Assembly: GCA_002395775.1 (NCBI GenBank)
Contig: DGUV01000090.1
Location: 1-42,348 of the forward strand
Source: Prevotellaceae bacterium UBA4301
Lineage (GTDB): Bacteria > Bacteroidota > Bacteroidia > Bacteroidales > Bacteroidaceae
Length of the DNA stretch: 42,348 nucleotides
Direction of reading: 5' to 3'
Part shown: piece by piece, positions 41,173 through 42,348 of the stretch
Position numbering within the stretch: position 1 is the first letter of the stretch
Layout: each line of letters begins with the position of its first letter
The notes under the pieces: generated by a model
What the model saw: only the letters and a program-made list of their open reading frames with translations
Database searches by the model: none
Told to the model about the DNA's origin: nothing
Program-made: the position numbers and the translations under genes

Positions 41173-41464
41173 CCTATACTGCATGTGCATCACGCCTAAG
41201 CTCAGAAGGCATTCCACCTAAGGATATAGCACATTTTGCTTAGGTTTATGAAATGAAAGACTTAAGTCTTATAGCAAAAAGACTTAGGTCTTGCAGCTGA
41301 AAGACTTAGGTCTTGTTGAATAAAGACTTAAGTCTTAATGACGAAAGACTTAAGTCTTACAAGCTAGAAGCCTAAGCAAATTGGGGAAGACTCCCAAGCA
41401 AATGAGGGAAAGCGCCCAAGCAAATGAGGGAAAGCGCCCAAGCAAATGGGAGAAAGCACTAAGG
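41173..41464. repeat. 22-bp phased array of CTTAAG/CTTAGG/CCTAAG/CCCAAG hexamers
   Basis: A hexamer of the form C-Y-Y-A-R-G recurs at exactly 22-bp steps: 41195, 41217, 41239, 41261, 41283, 41305, 41327, 41349, 41371, 41393, 41415 and 41437, with weaker members at 41173 (cctata) and 41459 (ctaagg). In five central units the hexamer is the centre of a near-perfect palindrome AAGACTTARGTCTT (from 41257, 41279, 41301, 41323, 41345), with 8-base variable spacers. The last three full units are almost identical (cccaagcaaatgagggaaag). No protein is encoded. In the 177 bases between the operon start at 40995 and the array I see nothing definite. Confidence 0.9.
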
Positions 41465-41490
41465 GAAGCCATAAAAAAGAGGCGTCATCC

Positions 41491-41521
41491 TTGCTCAAGT
41501 CAGGAAAAAGTTGTACCTTCG
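41491..41521 (+). promoter_or_regulatory. Probable ssrA promoter
   Basis: TTG at 41491-41493, 20 bases, then TACCTTCG (41514-41521), close to TAnnTTTG. It lies 16 bases before the mature 5' end of tmRNA, which is therefore processed or starts late. The 22-bp array ends immediately upstream. Confidence 0.6.
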
Positions 41522-41536
41522 CGGCATCTTATCACT

Positions 41537-41938
41537 GGGGTCGACATGGATTTGACAGCAGGATGGGGTGCTCGGTAAGCACGCAGAGAGTTGGTGGCCG
41601 CTCTCTTTAATCAATGACTATCAGACAATTAACTGGCGAAAACAACTACGCTCTCGCTGCTTGATCGAAGTACAGTAGATCTGAAGCTTAATCGCGGCAC
41701 CAGGTGCTGCGACGAGATGTCACCCGGAGGCTAACGCCCCGAAGCGCTCCGAACCGGTGGCACAGCAAAATCGGGGATCGTCGGCGAGTGGCCTCGCACT
41801 CTCGATTAAAAAACAGAGGATAAGGCACTGATTGGTGGTCCAGGTCTTGTCAGTGCTCGAAAACCGAAGGCTGGAATAAGCGTGTAGAAAGCTCAGGACT
41901 TCCCTGTTTGGACGAGGGTTCAATCCCCTCCGGCTCCA
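41537..41938 (+). ncRNA. ssrA: tmRNA
   Basis: The 5' ggggtcgacatggatttgacag and the 3' gttcaatcccctccggctcc are tmRNA ends and pair as the tRNA-like acceptor stem (GGGGUCG with CGGCUCC, one G-U). The tag frame is at 41635-41664 and reads GENNYALAA followed by TGA. It rescues stalled ribosomes and marks the unfinished protein for proteolysis. The mature end is A at 41938; the genome follows with cta rather than CCA, so the CCA is added afterwards. Confidence 0.95.
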
Positions 41939-41943
41939 CTAAC
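41921..41943 (+). repeat. Direct repeat at the 3' end of ssrA (candidate attachment core, copy 1)
   Basis: caatcccctccggctccac followed by taac. It is the acceptor-side T-arm and stem of tmRNA and matches copy 2 at 42018-42040 in 22 of 23 bases. Confidence 0.7.
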
Positions 41944-42017
41944 ATTACGCCGTAGGGGCATTTCACCCTCGTGAGGGTTCTTGCTCCTCTGCGCTACGCA
42001 AGCGGCAAAGCCGAGCG

Positions 42018-42040
42018 CAATCCCCTCCGGCTCCACCAAC
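42018..42040 (+). repeat. Direct repeat of the ssrA 3' end (candidate attachment core, copy 2)
   Basis: caatcccctccggctccac followed by caac, 97 bp after copy 1. The rest of a tmRNA or tRNA is not present upstream, so it is a fragment. The 74 bp between the copies contain small hairpins (accctc-gt-gagggt, tgcg-cta-cgca) and no gene. Confidence 0.7.
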
Positions 42041-42047
42041 TTGGGCC

Positions 42048-42094
42048 CTTAAGGACCTTAAGGTCATTAAGGACTTTAAGGATTTTTAGGGACC
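42048..42094 (+). repeat. TTAAGGAC-type short repeats upstream of the AICAR formyltransferase gene
   Basis: cttaaggac, cttaaggtc, attaaggac and tttaaggat follow each other within 47 bp, overlapping palindromes such as CCTTAAGG. They lie in the leader of the last gene, and share the CTTAAG hexamer of the 22-bp array. Confidence 0.6.
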
Positions 42095-42110
42095 TAAATT
42101 TTATAACCTC

Positions 42111-42348
42111 ATGACTGAACTGCAACTTAAGTACGGGTGCAACCCGAATCAGAAGCCCTCACGCATCTTCATGGAGGAGGGAGAGTTACCAATCACAGTG
42201 CTGAATGGCCGACCGGGCTACATCAACCTGCTGGACGCGCTGAACTCGTGGCAGTTGGTGAGCGAACTGAAGCGTGCCACGGGCCTGCCTGCCGCAGCAT
42301 CGTTTAAGCACGTGAGCCCTGCCGGTGCCGCCGTGGGACTGCCGCTGA
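42111..42348 (+). CDS. AICAR formyltransferase, PurH-like (3' truncated by window)
   Basis: The frame starts MTELQLKYGCNPNQKPSRIF and continues LPITVLNGRPGYINLLDALNSWQLVSELKRATGLPAAASFKHVSPAGAAVGLPL. KYGxNPxQ and SFKHVSPAGAA are landmarks of the AICAR transformylase domain of PurH, which formylates AICAR with 10-formyl-THF in purine synthesis. The protein begins directly with this domain; the IMP cyclohydrolase domain of bifunctional PurH is absent from the N-terminus, as in stand-alone AICAR formyltransferases. About 79 codons are visible and the frame is open at the window edge. Confidence 0.87.
   Translation, partial: MTELQLKYGCNPNQKPSRIFMEEGELPITVLNGRPGYINLLDALNSWQLVSELKRATGLPAAASFKHVSPAGAAVGLPL

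Noticed and set aside
41257..41452. CRISPR array
   Set aside because: The conserved part is only 6-14 bp and the period 22 bp, with partly palindromic units that change in blocks. CRISPR repeats are longer with 30-bp-range spacers, and there are no cas genes.
41381..41578. 65-residue plus-strand reading frame
   Set aside because: It is created by the 22-bp repeat (22 is not a multiple of 3), runs through the ssrA promoter into tmRNA and has no plausible protein features.
41945..42017. Small mobile element between the two ssrA-end repeats
   Set aside because: Only about 74 bp with small hairpins; no gene, so at most a remnant.
42001..42040. tRNA gene ending in CCACCA
   Set aside because: Only the last about 19 bases resemble an acceptor arm; no cloverleaf can be built from the preceding 70 bases.

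Overview
The window is a chromosomal segment of a Bacteroidota bacterium, most likely Bacteroidales and probably Prevotella-like (Prevotellaceae). The reasons are: many Bacteroidota-type promoters (-33 TTTG, about 19-20 bp, -7 TAnnTTTG); a type IX secretion 'plug' protein and two proteins with T9SS C-terminal sorting tails; a FimB/Mfa2-like lipoprotein; a PurH-like AICAR formyltransferase whose start shows no IMP cyclohydrolase domain; and a tmRNA tag reading GENNYALAA. Base composition is moderately G+C rich. The two edge genes (mtgA on the left, AICAR formyltransferase on the right) are cut by the window.

Layout. 1-2.4 kb: end of a peptidoglycan glycosyltransferase, a DUF1460 cysteine hydrolase and the T9SS plug protein. 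2.4-5.6 kb (minus): an operon led by the primary sigma factor, then a small exported protein, an HPr-kinase/PEPCK-like P-loop protein, an S24/S26 peptidase and a PqqD-like protein; the last three look like a compact peptide-processing module. 5.7-9.2 kb: HtrA/Deg protease (minus), RNase P RNA and a YihY/BrkB membrane protein. 9.3-10.8 kb: a three-gene lipoprotein cluster with a 48-residue membrane peptide in the middle. 10.9-21.3 kb (minus): a Wza-like export lipoprotein, two large T9SS cargo proteins, a HAD phosphatase, RNase Y, a candidate 6S-like RNA, ZapA, a coiled-coil protein and a conserved unknown.

21.3-41 kb is polysaccharide biosynthesis. A divergent promoter region separates a WcaJ-like priming transferase (minus) from Wzc tyrosine kinase, Wzi and a small lipocalin-like lipoprotein (plus). 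A WecA-like transferase fused to a GT4 glycosyltransferase follows. Facing it is a nine-gene operon: WbaP-like priming transferase, SLBB export protein, Wzz, Wzx flippase, nitroreductase, Wzy polymerase, pyruvyl transferase, WbsX-like protein and GT2. Together these give three priming enzymes and two outer-membrane export proteins, so at least two partly overlapping Wzx/Wzy-type pathways are likely.

41-42.3 kb holds the most unusual DNA: a roughly 290-bp array in which a CTTAAG-like hexamer recurs at exactly 22 bp for 12 or more units. It abuts the ssrA (tmRNA) promoter. After ssrA its 3' end is duplicated 97 bp downstream, as expected of an old attachment site, and the AICAR formyltransferase gene then starts. 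Several other intergenic spaces carry 7-8 bp tandem repeats, which seems to be a habit of this genome.
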